Part shown: in pieces, positions 54,596 to 63,586 of the stretch
How positions within the stretch are numbered: position 1 is the stretch's first letter
How the letters are laid out: each line of letters begins with the position of its first letter
Origin: Chitinophaga cymbidii
Lineage (GTDB): Bacteria; Bacteroidota; Bacteroidia; Chitinophagales; Chitinophagaceae
Assembly (NCBI RefSeq): GCF_007992715.1
Contig: NZ_BKAU01000002.1
Span: 806,001-870,000 of the forward strand
DNA: 64,000 bases
Direction of reading: 5' to 3'
Notes under the pieces: model-generated
Database searches by the model: none
The model's input: only the letters and a program-made list of their open reading frames with translations
Told to the model about the DNA's origin: nothing
Translations under genes and position numbers: made by a program

Positions 54596-55898
54596 AACAC
54601 TTTTTGCAATATTGACCATTCAGCTATGCGGCAGTTGTGCTCCGGCGCAGCTGCTGCCGGCTTTTCCCGGGGCGGAGGGCTTTGGGAAATATACCACCGG
54701 CGGCAGAGGCGGCAAAGTGCTGATCGTCCGGAACCTGGATGACGACGGCCCCGGCAGCCTGCGTTGGGCGGTTAAACAGAAATTCCCGCGCACCATCGTA
54801 TTCGCCGTATCCGGCACCATCGCGCTGCAATCGCCGTTGAAGATCAACTACGGTAATTGCACCATCGCTGGGCAGTCCGCGCCCGGAGACGGCATCTGCA
54901 TAAGGAATTACAATGTGAATGTGAATGCGGACAATGTGATCATCCGCTACATGCGTTTCCGCCTGGGCGACGAGCACCGGCAGGCGGATGATGCGCTGAC
55001 CGGCATCCGGCACCGGCAGATCATCATCGATCACTGTTCCATGAGCTGGGCGGTAGACGAAAATGCATCGTTTTACGACAATGTGAACTTCACCATGCAG
55101 TACTGCATCATTGCAGAAAGCATGCGCAGTTCCGTACATCCGAAAGGGGAACATGGCTACGGAGGCATCTGGGGCGGCCAGGGCGCCAGCTTTCATCACA
55201 ACCTGCTGGCCAGTAATTCCAGCCGCAATCCCCGTTTTTGCGGAGCCCGCTATACGCATGAACCGGAAAAGGAGCTGGTGGATTTCCGCAACAACGTGCT
55301 CTTCAACTGGGTGTTTAACAGCGCCTATGGCGGTGAGGGCGGGAACTACAATATAGCGGACAACTATTACATGGCCGGTCCCGCTACAAAGACCAGTGTG
55401 CGCATGCGCATCCTGAACCCCGCGGACACGCCTTATGGTAAGTTCTACGTCAGCGGAAATTACGTAGACGGATATACGGAAGTAACAAAAGACAACTGGG
55501 CCGGTGTGCATTGCGCGGATAAAACTGCGGCAAGGCGCGAGCAACCGGCCAGGGTAACGGAGATTCCCCCGCAACGCGCAACGGACGCTTACAACGAAGT
55601 GCTGGAAAAAGCCGGCGCCAGCCTGCACCGCGATGCGGTGGATGAGCGGATCATTGCCGCTGTGCGTTCCGGGGTGGCTACAGTAGGGAAAGACGGGATC
55701 ATCGATTCGCAAAAGGATGTAGGAGGATGGCCATCGCTGCGCTCCCTGCCGGCGGCGGCGGACAGCGACGAAGACGGGATGCCTGATGCCTGGGAGATGG
55801 AGAAGGGGCTGGATAAAAATAATGCGGCGGACGCCGTTGCTTTTACACTGGACAAACGATACACCAATATTGAAATTTATCTGAACAGTCTGTTATGA
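54585..55898 (+). CDS. Pectate lyase (PL1-like)
   Basis: 437 residues with a signal peptide (about 1-22), possibly a lipoprotein since Cys lies near the cleavage site. The right-handed parallel beta-helix opens with AFPGAEGFGKYTTGGRGG and has CTIAGQSAPGDGI, VIIRYMRFRLGDEH, DALTGIRHRQIIIDHCSMSWAVDE and the downstream NPRFCGARY. Conserved Asp, Arg and His residues in these segments form the calcium-dependent active site. A calcium-binding-like DSDEDGMPDAWE repeat sits near the C-terminus. It cuts homogalacturonan by beta-elimination. It overlaps susD by 11 bp and the GH28 gene by 4 bp. Confidence 0.9.
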   Translation: MAIRTLFAILTIQLCGSCAPAQLLPAFPGAEGFGKYTTGGRGGKVLIVRNLDDDGPGSLRWAVKQKFPRTIVFAVSGTIALQSPLKINYGNCTIAGQSAPGDGICIRNYNVNVNADNVIIRYMRFRLGDEHRQADDALTGIRHRQIIIDHCSMSWAVDENASFYDNVNFTMQYCIIAESMRSSVHPKGEHGYGGIWGGQGASFHHNLLASNSSRNPRFCGARYTHEPEKELVDFRNNVLFNWVFNSAYGGEGGNYNIADNYYMAGPATKTSVRMRILNPADTPYGKFYVSGNYVDGYTEVTKDNWAGVHCADKTAARREQPARVTEIPPQRATDAYNEVLEKAGASLHRDAVDERIIAAVRSGVATVGKDGIIDSQKDVGGWPSLRSLPAAADSDEDGMPDAWEMEKGLDKNNAADAVAFTLDKRYTNIEIYLNSLL

Positions 55899-57355
55899 AG
55901 ATGATTTATGCACTGGCGGGCTTTTTTTGTTTGCCTGCGATGGCGCAGGATGTGGAGCAGCCGGTCTTTAAAAAAGACACATTTTCCATTGCCCGCTACG
56001 GCGCGAAGGCGGACGGCATGACGCTGAACACCCGCTCCATCCAGTCCGCCATCGACGAATGCCACCGGAAGGGCGGCGGCGTGGTGCTGGTGCCCGCGGG
56101 GTTGTGGCTAACGGGGCCGCTTACACTGAAAAGCAATGTGAACCTGCACCTGCTGAAGAGCGCCTTGCTGCAGTTTACGGCGGACAAGCACCAGTATCCT
56201 TTGGTAGAAGGCAATTGGGAGGGGCTTGAACAAATGCGCAACCAGTCGCCCATATCCGCCACGAAAGCGGAAAATATCGCCATTACCGGCAAAGGGATCA
56301 TCGATGGGAACGGGGATGTATGGCGGGTCGTTAAAAGAGCGAAGCTCACAGATTCGCAATGGAAAAAGCTGGTAGCTTCCGGCGGCGTGCTCAGCGATGA
56401 CAAGAACACCTGGTATCCTTCCGAAGGCATGAAAAAAGGTTCCAAAATGAAGAACCCCGGTGTTATCAGTCCCGAACATTCACCGGAGCATTTTCAGTCC
56501 ATCAAGGACTTCCTGCGCCCGAACCTTCTGGTGCTGACGGAATGTAAAAAGATATTGCTGGAAGGCGTTGTTTTCCAGAACTCCCCGGCCTGGTGCCTCC
56601 ACACGCTGCTCTGCGATCAGCTTACCGTGCGCGACATCTTCGTGAAAAATCCCTGGTACGCCCAGAACGGCGACGGCATTGATGTGGAATCCTGCAAAAA
56701 TGTGCTGATAGAAGGCAGCACCTTTGATGTGGGCGATGATGCGATCTGCATCAAATCCGGCAGGGATGAGGCCGGCCGCAAAAGAGGTGTGCCTACCGAA
56801 AACGTATGGGTGCGGCATAACCTCGTATATCACGCGCACGGCGGGTTTGTGATCGGCAGTGAAATGAGCGGCGGAGCGCGTAACATTTACGTGGAGGATT
56901 GTACGTTCATGGGTACGGACATCGGCCTGCGTTTCAAAACTACCCGTGGCCGAGGCGGCATTGTGGAGAACATCCACATCAACCGCATCAACATGAAAGA
57001 TATTGTGGCGGAAGCCATTCTCTTTGACATGTACTATATGGCGAAAGACCCCGTGCCCTTGTCCGGCGAGCAGCGCGATGCGCCGAAGGTAGAGCAGTTC
57101 CCTGTGACCGAAGCCACCCCGCAGTTCCGGAATTTTTCCATCCGCAACGTGGTATGCGAAGGCGCGGGTACCGCCATTTTCATCCGGGGATTGCCGGAGA
57201 TGAACATCCGCAACATAACGATGCAGGACATGGTGCTGAAAGCCAAAAAAGGCGTGGAGGTGACCGAAGCGGAGCAGGTAACGTTGAAGAATATACGGGT
57301 CATTACCGGAGATACACCCGCCGGGGAATTACTGAATAAAACCTACAATAACTGA
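55895..57355 (+). CDS. GH28 polygalacturonase-family hydrolase
   Basis: 486 residues with signal peptide 1-17. The beta-helix enzyme hydrolyses alpha-1,4-galacturonosyl bonds. N-terminal FSIARYGAKADGMTLNT is typical. The active-site strand order is NGDGIDVESCKNV (Asp), VGDDAICIKSG (Asp pair), HGGFVIGSEMSGG (in place of GHG) and LRFKTTRGRGG (RIK-like). The NGD instead of NTD and RFK instead of RIK are common in bacterial exo-acting members. It overlaps the pectate lyase gene by 4 bp and the GH105 gene by 1 bp. Confidence 0.93.
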   Translation: MKMIYALAGFFCLPAMAQDVEQPVFKKDTFSIARYGAKADGMTLNTRSIQSAIDECHRKGGGVVLVPAGLWLTGPLTLKSNVNLHLLKSALLQFTADKHQYPLVEGNWEGLEQMRNQSPISATKAENIAITGKGIIDGNGDVWRVVKRAKLTDSQWKKLVASGGVLSDDKNTWYPSEGMKKGSKMKNPGVISPEHSPEHFQSIKDFLRPNLLVLTECKKILLEGVVFQNSPAWCLHTLLCDQLTVRDIFVKNPWYAQNGDGIDVESCKNVLIEGSTFDVGDDAICIKSGRDEAGRKRGVPTENVWVRHNLVYHAHGGFVIGSEMSGGARNIYVEDCTFMGTDIGLRFKTTRGRGGIVENIHINRINMKDIVAEAILFDMYYMAKDPVPLSGEQRDAPKVEQFPVTEATPQFRNFSIRNVVCEGAGTAIFIRGLPEMNIRNITMQDMVLKAKKGVEVTEAEQVTLKNIRVITGDTPAGELLNKTYNN

Positions 57356-58524
57356 TGTTGGGCATTAAAAGATACACGCTGCTTTGCTGCCTGCTGCTTT
57401 GCAGCGGATGGGCGCAGGCGCAGGAAAGATCATACGCGAAGGAAATGGCGGCTACGGTTATGCATATATGGAAGGATTCCCTGTCCATGCACCCCGGCAG
57501 GCCGGTGCGGTGGACTTATGACCAGGGCGTGGTGCTGCGCGGCATAGAAGCGCTGTGGCGGCGCACCCATGACGATGCTTACCTGGCGTACATCCGCCAA
57601 TCCATGGACCATTTTGTGCAGCCGGACGGCACCATCCGCACCTACAAGCAGCAGGATTTCAACATCGATAACGTGATGCCGGGCCGCAACCTGCTGCTGC
57701 TCTACAAAGTGACGGGCGAAGAAAAATACCGCAAGGCAGCGGAAACGCTGCGTCATCAGCTGCAGCTGCACCCCCGCACAAAGGCCGGCGGCTTCTGGCA
57801 TAAGAAGATCTATCCCTGGCAAATGTGGCTGGACGGCTTGTACATGGCGCAGCCGTTCTACGCGGAATATGCGGTGGCTTTCGGGGAAGACAGCATCTTC
57901 AATGATATCACCCGGCAGTTCACATTGATGGAGGCCGTTTCCCGCGATACGAAAACCGGCTTGCTGTATCATGGTTACGATGAATCCCGCGAACAGAAAT
58001 GGGCGGACCCGCAAACCGGCCGCTCCCCGCACGTTTGGGGCCGCGCCATGGGCTGGTACGCGATGGCGCTGGTAGATGCGCTGGAACATTTTCCGGATAC
58101 GCATCCCGGCAAAGCACAGCTCACAGCCATTCTTGAACGGCTCGCCGCAGCGGTGGCGAAGTATCAGGATAGCAAATCCGGCCTCTGGTGGGATATCATC
58201 GACCTGCCCCATAAAGAAAAGAATTACCTGGAAGCTTCCGCCTCCTGCATGTTCGTGTATGCATTGGCGAAGGGTGTGCGGCTCGGGCTGCTGCCGGCAA
58301 AATACCGGAAAGTGGCTTCGAAGGGATACAAGGGTATCATCAAAACATTTATCAAAAAAGATGAACAGGGATATATACACCTGCATGGTACGGTGAGCGT
58401 ATCGGGTCTCGGCGGGAAGCCTTACCGGGACGGCAGTTTTGAATATTATATGCGTGAAAAGGTAGTGGTAGACGATCCCAAGGGAGTTGGATCATTTCTG
58501 CAGGCTGCCAATGAAATGGAATAA
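57355..58524 (+). CDS. GH105 unsaturated rhamnogalacturonyl/galacturonyl hydrolase
   Basis: 389 residues with a signal peptide (about 1-22, AQAQ). The alpha/alpha barrel shows DNVMPGRNLLLLYKVTGE, PWQMWLDGLYMAQPFYAEYA with the catalytic Asp, TGLLYHGYDES, GRAMGWYAMALVDAL and YLEASASCMFVYALAKG. GH105 enzymes remove the unsaturated uronic acid that pectate or rhamnogalacturonan lyases leave, so it acts after the PL1 enzyme. The start codon overlaps the GH28 stop by one base. Confidence 0.93.
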   Translation: MLGIKRYTLLCCLLLCSGWAQAQERSYAKEMAATVMHIWKDSLSMHPGRPVRWTYDQGVVLRGIEALWRRTHDDAYLAYIRQSMDHFVQPDGTIRTYKQQDFNIDNVMPGRNLLLLYKVTGEEKYRKAAETLRHQLQLHPRTKAGGFWHKKIYPWQMWLDGLYMAQPFYAEYAVAFGEDSIFNDITRQFTLMEAVSRDTKTGLLYHGYDESREQKWADPQTGRSPHVWGRAMGWYAMALVDALEHFPDTHPGKAQLTAILERLAAAVAKYQDSKSGLWWDIIDLPHKEKNYLEASASCMFVYALAKGVRLGLLPAKYRKVASKGYKGIIKTFIKKDEQGYIHLHGTVSVSGLGGKPYRDGSFEYYMREKVVVDDPKGVGSFLQAANEME

Positions 58525-58526
58525 AT

Positions 58527-59996
58527 ATGATCTTGTCAAGATTTACGTTGAAGAATATTGTGCCGGGTACGGTAGACGTGCCGGATGAATCGATATTCAG
58601 CCTGCCCGAGAAAGTGCTGCAGTTCGGTACAGGCGTATTGTTGCGGGGATTGCCGGATGATTATATCGACAAGGCTAACCGGAAAGGAATTTTCAATGGC
58701 AGGGTGGTGGTGGTGAAATCCACCAGCCAGGGTGATACTTCCGCCTTTGAGCAGCAGGACAACCTGTATACACTTTGTGTGCGGGGCATCCGCCAGGGAA
58801 AGAAAGTAGAGGAGAACCGCATCAACGCGGCTGTCAGCCGGGTATTGAGCGCGCAGGAAGATTGGGAAGAGATACTGGAATGCGCACATGATGGCGGCAT
58901 GCAGGTGATCATTTCCAATACAACGGAAGTGGGCATACAGCTTGTTAACGATGATATCCGCCGTCATCCGCCCCTGTCCTTTCCCGGCAAGCTGCTGGCA
59001 TTCCTGTATGAACGCTTTCAGGCTTTCGGCGGAAGCCCTCACAGCGGCATGGTGATCGTGCCTACGGAGCTGGTGCCGGACAATGGAAAGAAGCTGGAAT
59101 CCATCGTGCTGGAGCTGGCGCACCTGAACAGCCTTCCGGAGGAGTTCATTGAATGGCTGGAAAAGCATAACCACTTTTGTAATTCGCTGGTAGACCGCAT
59201 TGTACCGGGTAAGCCGGATGCGGCGCAACAGGCCGCGCTGGAAGCGGAGTTCGGGTACCGCGACAAGCTGCTTTGCATGGCGGAGGCGTACAGCCTCTGG
59301 GCGATAGAAGGCGATGCGCATATCCGCAAGGTGTTAAGTTTTGCGGAGGCCAATGAGGAGATCGCTATTGTGCCGGACATCAACCTGCACCGCGAACTGA
59401 AGCTGCGCCTGCTGAACGGCACACATACGCTCAGCTGCGGCCCGGCTTTCCTGGCGGGTATCGATACAGTGAAGCAGGCAATGGACGATCCCGCGATGTC
59501 CGTATATATACAGGACCTTATGATGCAGGAGCTGGCAGTGTCAATTCCATTCCCTGTGGAGAGATCACTTGCAGCGGCATTCAGCGCCAGCGTGCTGGAC
59601 CGCTTCCGCAATCCGCATATCCATCATCTCTGGAAAAGCATCACCGCGCAATACAGTTCAAAGATGAAGATGCGCTGCATTCCGCTGCTGTTGCAGCACT
59701 ATAAAACATCCAATACGCCACCGCCGCTGTTCGCGTTCGGCTTCGCGGCATACCTGTGGTTCATGAAAGGCGAAGGGCATGAGGTAACGGACGGGCAAGC
59801 CGGCGTCTTCAGCAGGCGCTGGCAAACGCTGCGCCCCGAAGAAGTGGTGCTGCATACAATGACAGACAAGGCTTTCTGGGAAACAGACCTGACCCTGTTA
59901 CCCGGATTTTATTCCGCCGTAGCCGCCGATCTGCAAACGATCATGCAGGAAGGCGCAAAAGCGGCATTGCGTAAACATACCGTACAAACTATATGA
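58527..59996 (+). CDS. uxaB: Tagaturonate reductase (altronate oxidoreductase)
   Basis: 489 residues, cytoplasmic. It reduces D-tagaturonate to D-altronate with NADH, the second intracellular step of galacturonate breakdown. The mannitol-dehydrogenase-type fold opens with VLQFGTGVLLRGLPDDYIDKAN; ISNTTEVGI and VPTELVPDNG follow. The catalytic C-terminal domain contains LKLRLLNGTHTLSCGPAFLAG, with the conserved Lys, Asn and His region. It starts 2 bp after GH105 and precedes the isomerase gene by 24 bp, the reverse of their metabolic order. The next enzyme, altronate dehydratase, is not in the window. Confidence 0.94.
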   Translation: MILSRFTLKNIVPGTVDVPDESIFSLPEKVLQFGTGVLLRGLPDDYIDKANRKGIFNGRVVVVKSTSQGDTSAFEQQDNLYTLCVRGIRQGKKVEENRINAAVSRVLSAQEDWEEILECAHDGGMQVIISNTTEVGIQLVNDDIRRHPPLSFPGKLLAFLYERFQAFGGSPHSGMVIVPTELVPDNGKKLESIVLELAHLNSLPEEFIEWLEKHNHFCNSLVDRIVPGKPDAAQQAALEAEFGYRDKLLCMAEAYSLWAIEGDAHIRKVLSFAEANEEIAIVPDINLHRELKLRLLNGTHTLSCGPAFLAGIDTVKQAMDDPAMSVYIQDLMMQELAVSIPFPVERSLAAAFSASVLDRFRNPHIHHLWKSITAQYSSKMKMRCIPLLLQHYKTSNTPPPLFAFGFAAYLWFMKGEGHEVTDGQAGVFSRRWQTLRPEEVVLHTMTDKAFWETDLTLLPGFYSAVAADLQTIMQEGAKAALRKHTVQTI

Positions 59997-60020
59997 AACC
60001 GGCATGATAAAAATTATCTG

Positions 60021-61430
60021 ATGAAACAGTTCCTGGACGAGCACTTTTTACTGGAAACACCAACCGCACAACAGTTGTATCACGATTTCGCGAAGCACAT
60101 GCCCGTGATCGATTATCATTGCCATCTCCCGCCGGACCAGATCGCGGGGGACATCAACTTCGGCAATCTCACTCAGGCATGGCTATACGGAGATCATTAT
60201 AAATGGCGCGCCATGCGTACCAACGGCATCAACGAGCGCTTCTGCACCGGCGATGCAAAGGACGAAGAGAAGTTCGCGAAATGGGCGGAAACCGTACCGT
60301 ACACCATGCGCAACCCACTCTATCACTGGACGCACCTTGAACTGCAGCGTTACTTTGACGTGCATAATATTTTAAACGCACAATCCGCCGCCGGCATTTA
60401 CGCTGCCTGCACGGAAAAACTGCAATCGAAAGAATATTCCGTCAGGAACCTGCTGCATAAAATGCAGGTGAAAGTTGTCTGCACAACCGATGACCCCGTG
60501 GATTCGCTGGAATATCACCGGCAGATCAAAAAAGAAGGGATCGGCATCCGTGTGCTGCCCGCTTTCCGGCCGGACAAAGCGATGGCCGTGGAAGATGCCG
60601 CAACGTTCAATCAATATCTCGGACGGCTGGAAGCCGCTTCCGGCATAGCGATCGTCACATACCAGCAATACCTGGACGCGCTGAAGCAGCGGCACGATTA
60701 CTTTGCGTCGATGGAATGTTCTGTTTCAGACCACGGCCTTGAACGAATTTACGCGGACGACTACACGGAGCAGGAGATCGCCGCCGCATTCTCGAAGATA
60801 CGCAGCGGCAAGGCACTGTCAGTGGAAGAGCAGTCGAAATTCAAATCCGCTATGCTGACCGTCTTTGCGCAGTGGGACCATGAAAAGGGATGGGTGCAGC
60901 AATACCACCTCGGCGCCTTGCGTAACAACAACAGCCGTATGCTGCGGCAACTGGGACCGGATACCGGCTGGGATTCGATCGGGGATTTCCCGCAGGCCGT
61001 AGCCCTCGCGAAATTCCTCAACCGCCTGGATGCAAACGACCAGCTGGCAAAGACCATCATCTATAACCTGAACCCGTCTGACAATGAGCTGATGGCTACC
61101 ATGGCAGGCAATTTCAACGACGGCAGCTTCCCCGGCAAAGTGCAGTTCGGCTCCGCCTGGTGGTTTCTGGACCAGAAGGACGGGATGATCAAACAGCTCA
61201 ACGCCCTCAGCAACATGGGCCTCCTGAGCCGCTTTGTGGGGATGCTGACGGATTCAAGGAGCTTTTTGTCCTACCCCCGCCACGAGTATTTCCGCCGTAT
61301 TCTTTGTAACCTGTTCGGAGAGGAGATCGAGAAAGGAGAGTTGCCCAACGATATCAAATGGGTGGGCAGCATGGTGGAACAGGTTTGTTATCACAACGCC
61401 GTACGATATTTTAATTGGATGTCGGAATAA
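60021..61430 (+). CDS. uxaC: Glucuronate/galacturonate isomerase
   Basis: 469 residues, cytoplasmic. UxaC converts D-galacturonate to D-tagaturonate and D-glucuronate to D-fructuronate. It belongs to the amidohydrolase-like TIM barrels, with the metal-site segment VIDYHCHLPPDQIA. Other landmarks are GDHYKWRAMRTNGI, VVCTTDDPVDSLEYH, VLPAFRPDKAM and MLTDSRSFLSYPRHEYFRRIL. Length is normal. It is the last gene of the pectin operon and ends 16 bp from the convergent egtD gene. Confidence 0.96.
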   Translation: MKQFLDEHFLLETPTAQQLYHDFAKHMPVIDYHCHLPPDQIAGDINFGNLTQAWLYGDHYKWRAMRTNGINERFCTGDAKDEEKFAKWAETVPYTMRNPLYHWTHLELQRYFDVHNILNAQSAAGIYAACTEKLQSKEYSVRNLLHKMQVKVVCTTDDPVDSLEYHRQIKKEGIGIRVLPAFRPDKAMAVEDAATFNQYLGRLEAASGIAIVTYQQYLDALKQRHDYFASMECSVSDHGLERIYADDYTEQEIAAAFSKIRSGKALSVEEQSKFKSAMLTVFAQWDHEKGWVQQYHLGALRNNNSRMLRQLGPDTGWDSIGDFPQAVALAKFLNRLDANDQLAKTIIYNLNPSDNELMATMAGNFNDGSFPGKVQFGSAWWFLDQKDGMIKQLNALSNMGLLSRFVGMLTDSRSFLSYPRHEYFRRILCNLFGEEIEKGELPNDIKWVGSMVEQVCYHNAVRYFNWMSE

Positions 61431-61443
61431 AACAGTGAACAAA

Positions 61444-61478
61444 GGTTTACAGGCACTGCCAGACGGTGTCTGTAAACC
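61444..61478. terminator. Bidirectional hairpin between uxaC and egtD
   Basis: GGTTTACAGGCAC (61444-61456) pairs with GTGTCTGTAAACC (61466-61478), 13 bp with one wobble and a 9-nt loop. Short T-rich tracts follow on both strands. It overlaps the final codons of egtD, so coding sequence and hairpin share the same bases. Confidence 0.5.
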
Positions 61479-62424
61479 ACCTTTTGCTATCGTAGAACTG
61501 CCGCACAGGTGAAAAGCCGGCGCTTTCCATCATCTGGTGGATCTCTTCCACCGTGTATTTCTGCGAGATCTCCATGTACAGGGGCTCGTCTTTTTTGAAT
61601 CTTACCGTTGCCATCCCTCCGCCGATTTCCACCACCTGTTCCGTCAGGCTGATGAGATAGCTTTTGCAGCTGCCGGATTGCGGATCGTATACGGGGTAAT
61701 GATCGAAATTATCGGCGTTGAAATTGGCTTCCAGCTCGCGGTTGATGCGGTGGAGGAGGTTGAGGTTGAACGCCCTGGTAATGCCTTGCGCGTCATTGTA
61801 GGCCGGCAGGATGATCCGCGGATGTTTTTTAAGATCGAAACCGATGATGAGCATGTCGCCGGGAAGCATTTGCTGGCGCAGCTTGCAGCAGAACTGCAAT
61901 GCCTCCGGTGGCGTGAAATTGCCGATGCTGGCGCCCATGAACATGATCACTCTTTTCCGCCGCGCATAGTTCCGCGTTTGCTGCAGCATTTCCAGGTAAT
62001 CGCCGTTCAGCCCTTCCATCTGCAGTCCCGGTAATTTGGCCGGCAGCGTATGTTCCAGGTGCGCGATGATATTGGCGGATATATCGATAGGGTAATAACG
62101 GTGCAGCGTGCCGCGGTGCAGCAGTTCCTTCAGCAGGTGAAATGATTTGGAAGCATCGCCGGCGCCGAGTTCAATGAGATCGAAAGGTTCGCCGCCGGAA
62201 GCGGCAAGCACCGCCGCCATGTCCCCGGACTGCCGGGAAAGTATTTCCATTTCACAGCGCGTCAGATAGTATTCCCTGCATTGCATGATCTGCTGGAAAA
62301 GCGCGTCGCCTTTCGCGTCGTAAAAATATTTCGACGAGAGGTATTTTGGGCTTGCGTTGAGCCCCGTGATCACATCCTTCAGAAAAGAAGACGCCTGTTT
62401 CCTTGCCGTAGCTGCTGTACTCAT
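61447..62424 (-). CDS. egtD: L-histidine N-alpha-methyltransferase (ergothioneine synthesis)
   Basis: 325 residues from ATG 62424 (MSTAATARKQ); the longer frame uses TTG inside egtB. EgtD trimethylates histidine to hercynine with SAM. The family pattern is complete: SSKYFYDAKGDALFQQIM, REYYLTRCEMEIL, FDLIELGAGDASKS (SAM binding), YYPIDIS, MFMGASIGNF and, near the C-terminus, LYMEISQKYT with the Glu and Ser that bind histidine. It starts 13 bp after the egtB stop, so both are one transcript. The two genes together make the hercynine sulfoxide route likely; a C-S lyase gene is not in the window. Confidence 0.95.
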   Translation of the reverse strand: MSTAATARKQASSFLKDVITGLNASPKYLSSKYFYDAKGDALFQQIMQCREYYLTRCEMEILSRQSGDMAAVLAASGGEPFDLIELGAGDASKSFHLLKELLHRGTLHRYYPIDISANIIAHLEHTLPAKLPGLQMEGLNGDYLEMLQQTRNYARRKRVIMFMGASIGNFTPPEALQFCCKLRQQMLPGDMLIIGFDLKKHPRIILPAYNDAQGITRAFNLNLLHRINRELEANFNADNFDHYPVYDPQSGSCKSYLISLTEQVVEIGGGMATVRFKKDEPLYMEISQKYTVEEIHQMMESAGFSPVRQFYDSKRWFTDTVWQCL

Positions 62425-62437
62425 AACGTTTTTGTTT

Positions 62438-63586
62438 TTACTGTGCAAGCCGGATGCCGGTTAGCTGCCAGCGTAAATGCGGATGGAAAAAATTCCGGTA
62501 AGTGACCCGCGCATGGCCCGGCGAAGTGAAGGCGGATGCGCCACGCAGCACTTTCTGGTTGACCATGAACTTGCCGTTATATTCTCCCACGGCGCCTTCC
62601 GCCCGGGTAAAGCCGGGATAGGGGAGGTAAGCGCTTTCCGTCCACTCCCAGCAGGCGCCCCAGGTAAAGCGGTCCGCTGCCGCTTCCCATTCAAATTCCG
62701 TAGGCAGGCGCTTTCCCTGCCAGGCCGCGTAAGCCGCCGCTTCGTAATAGCTCACGTGTATCACCGGGTCGTCCATCCGCACAGGCTGCAATCCCTGTAA
62801 CGTATAATTGAACCATTGCCCTTCTATAAAATGCCAGTATAACGGCGCTTCTATGTTGTTATTCCTGACCCAGTCCCATCCTTCCGCATGCCAGTGCACA
62901 AAATTCTTGTAGCCGCCTTCGTTGATGAAAGCGAGGTATTCCTCATTCGTCACCAGCTCCGTGGCCATCATGAAATCCTGGATGTAAACGGGGTGCCGGT
63001 TCTGCTCGTTATCATAACAGAAGTCATCACCGTCGTACCCGATATCGTACAGCCCTTCCTGTATCTGCGCGAGGGGGGAACGCGACGTTTTCCGGTGTGC
63101 CTTTGGCGGCTGATCGCTGTAAGCGGGGAACAGGGGATTGTGGCCGAGGATGTATTTGATGTCCGTCCACAGCAGCTCCTGGTGCTGCTGCTCGTGGTTG
63201 CAGCCCAGTACGATCAGCGTTTCCAGCTCCCTGCTGACCGGACCGGCCAGCAATTGTTCCATGGCTTTGTCCACATGCGCGCGGTACAGGTATATCTCGT
63301 CTACCGTCGGGCGGCTGAGGTTGCCGCGCTGCGTGCGGATCACCCGCGCGCCGAGGCTTTCGTAGTAGCTGTTGAAAACGAAATTGAAATTCGTGTCGTA
63401 TTCCGTATAGCCCTTGGCGTGGGCTTTCAGTATCAGTGTTTCGAAGAACCAGGTCGTATGCCCAAGGTGCCATTTCGGCGGGCTCACGTCCACCACCGGT
63501 TGCACCACGTAATCTTCTTTCTGTAAAGGCTTGCAGATGCTTTCTGTCAATTGCCGCACGGTTTTGTATTGTGTAAGCAGGTTCAT
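62438..63586 (-). CDS. egtB: Ergothioneine biosynthesis sulfoxide synthase EgtB
   Basis: 382 residues. EgtB is an iron enzyme that joins hercynine to a thiol (gamma-glutamylcysteine or cysteine) with O2. The DinB-like N-terminal part carries the iron ligands in KWHLGHTTWFFE and NHEQQHQELLWTD. The C-terminal formylglycine-generating-enzyme-like domain has YIQDFMMATELVTNEEYLAF, HVSYYEAAAYAAWQGKRLPTEFEWE, CWEWTESAYLPYPGF and RGASAFTSPGHARVTYRNFF. The start overlaps the stop of the truncated binding-protein gene (ATGA). Which thiol is used cannot be decided here. Confidence 0.95.
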   Translation of the reverse strand: MNLLTQYKTVRQLTESICKPLQKEDYVVQPVVDVSPPKWHLGHTTWFFETLILKAHAKGYTEYDTNFNFVFNSYYESLGARVIRTQRGNLSRPTVDEIYLYRAHVDKAMEQLLAGPVSRELETLIVLGCNHEQQHQELLWTDIKYILGHNPLFPAYSDQPPKAHRKTSRSPLAQIQEGLYDIGYDGDDFCYDNEQNRHPVYIQDFMMATELVTNEEYLAFINEGGYKNFVHWHAEGWDWVRNNNIEAPLYWHFIEGQWFNYTLQGLQPVRMDDPVIHVSYYEAAAYAAWQGKRLPTEFEWEAAADRFTWGACWEWTESAYLPYPGFTRAEGAVGEYNGKFMVNQKVLRGASAFTSPGHARVTYRNFFHPHLRWQLTGIRLAQ

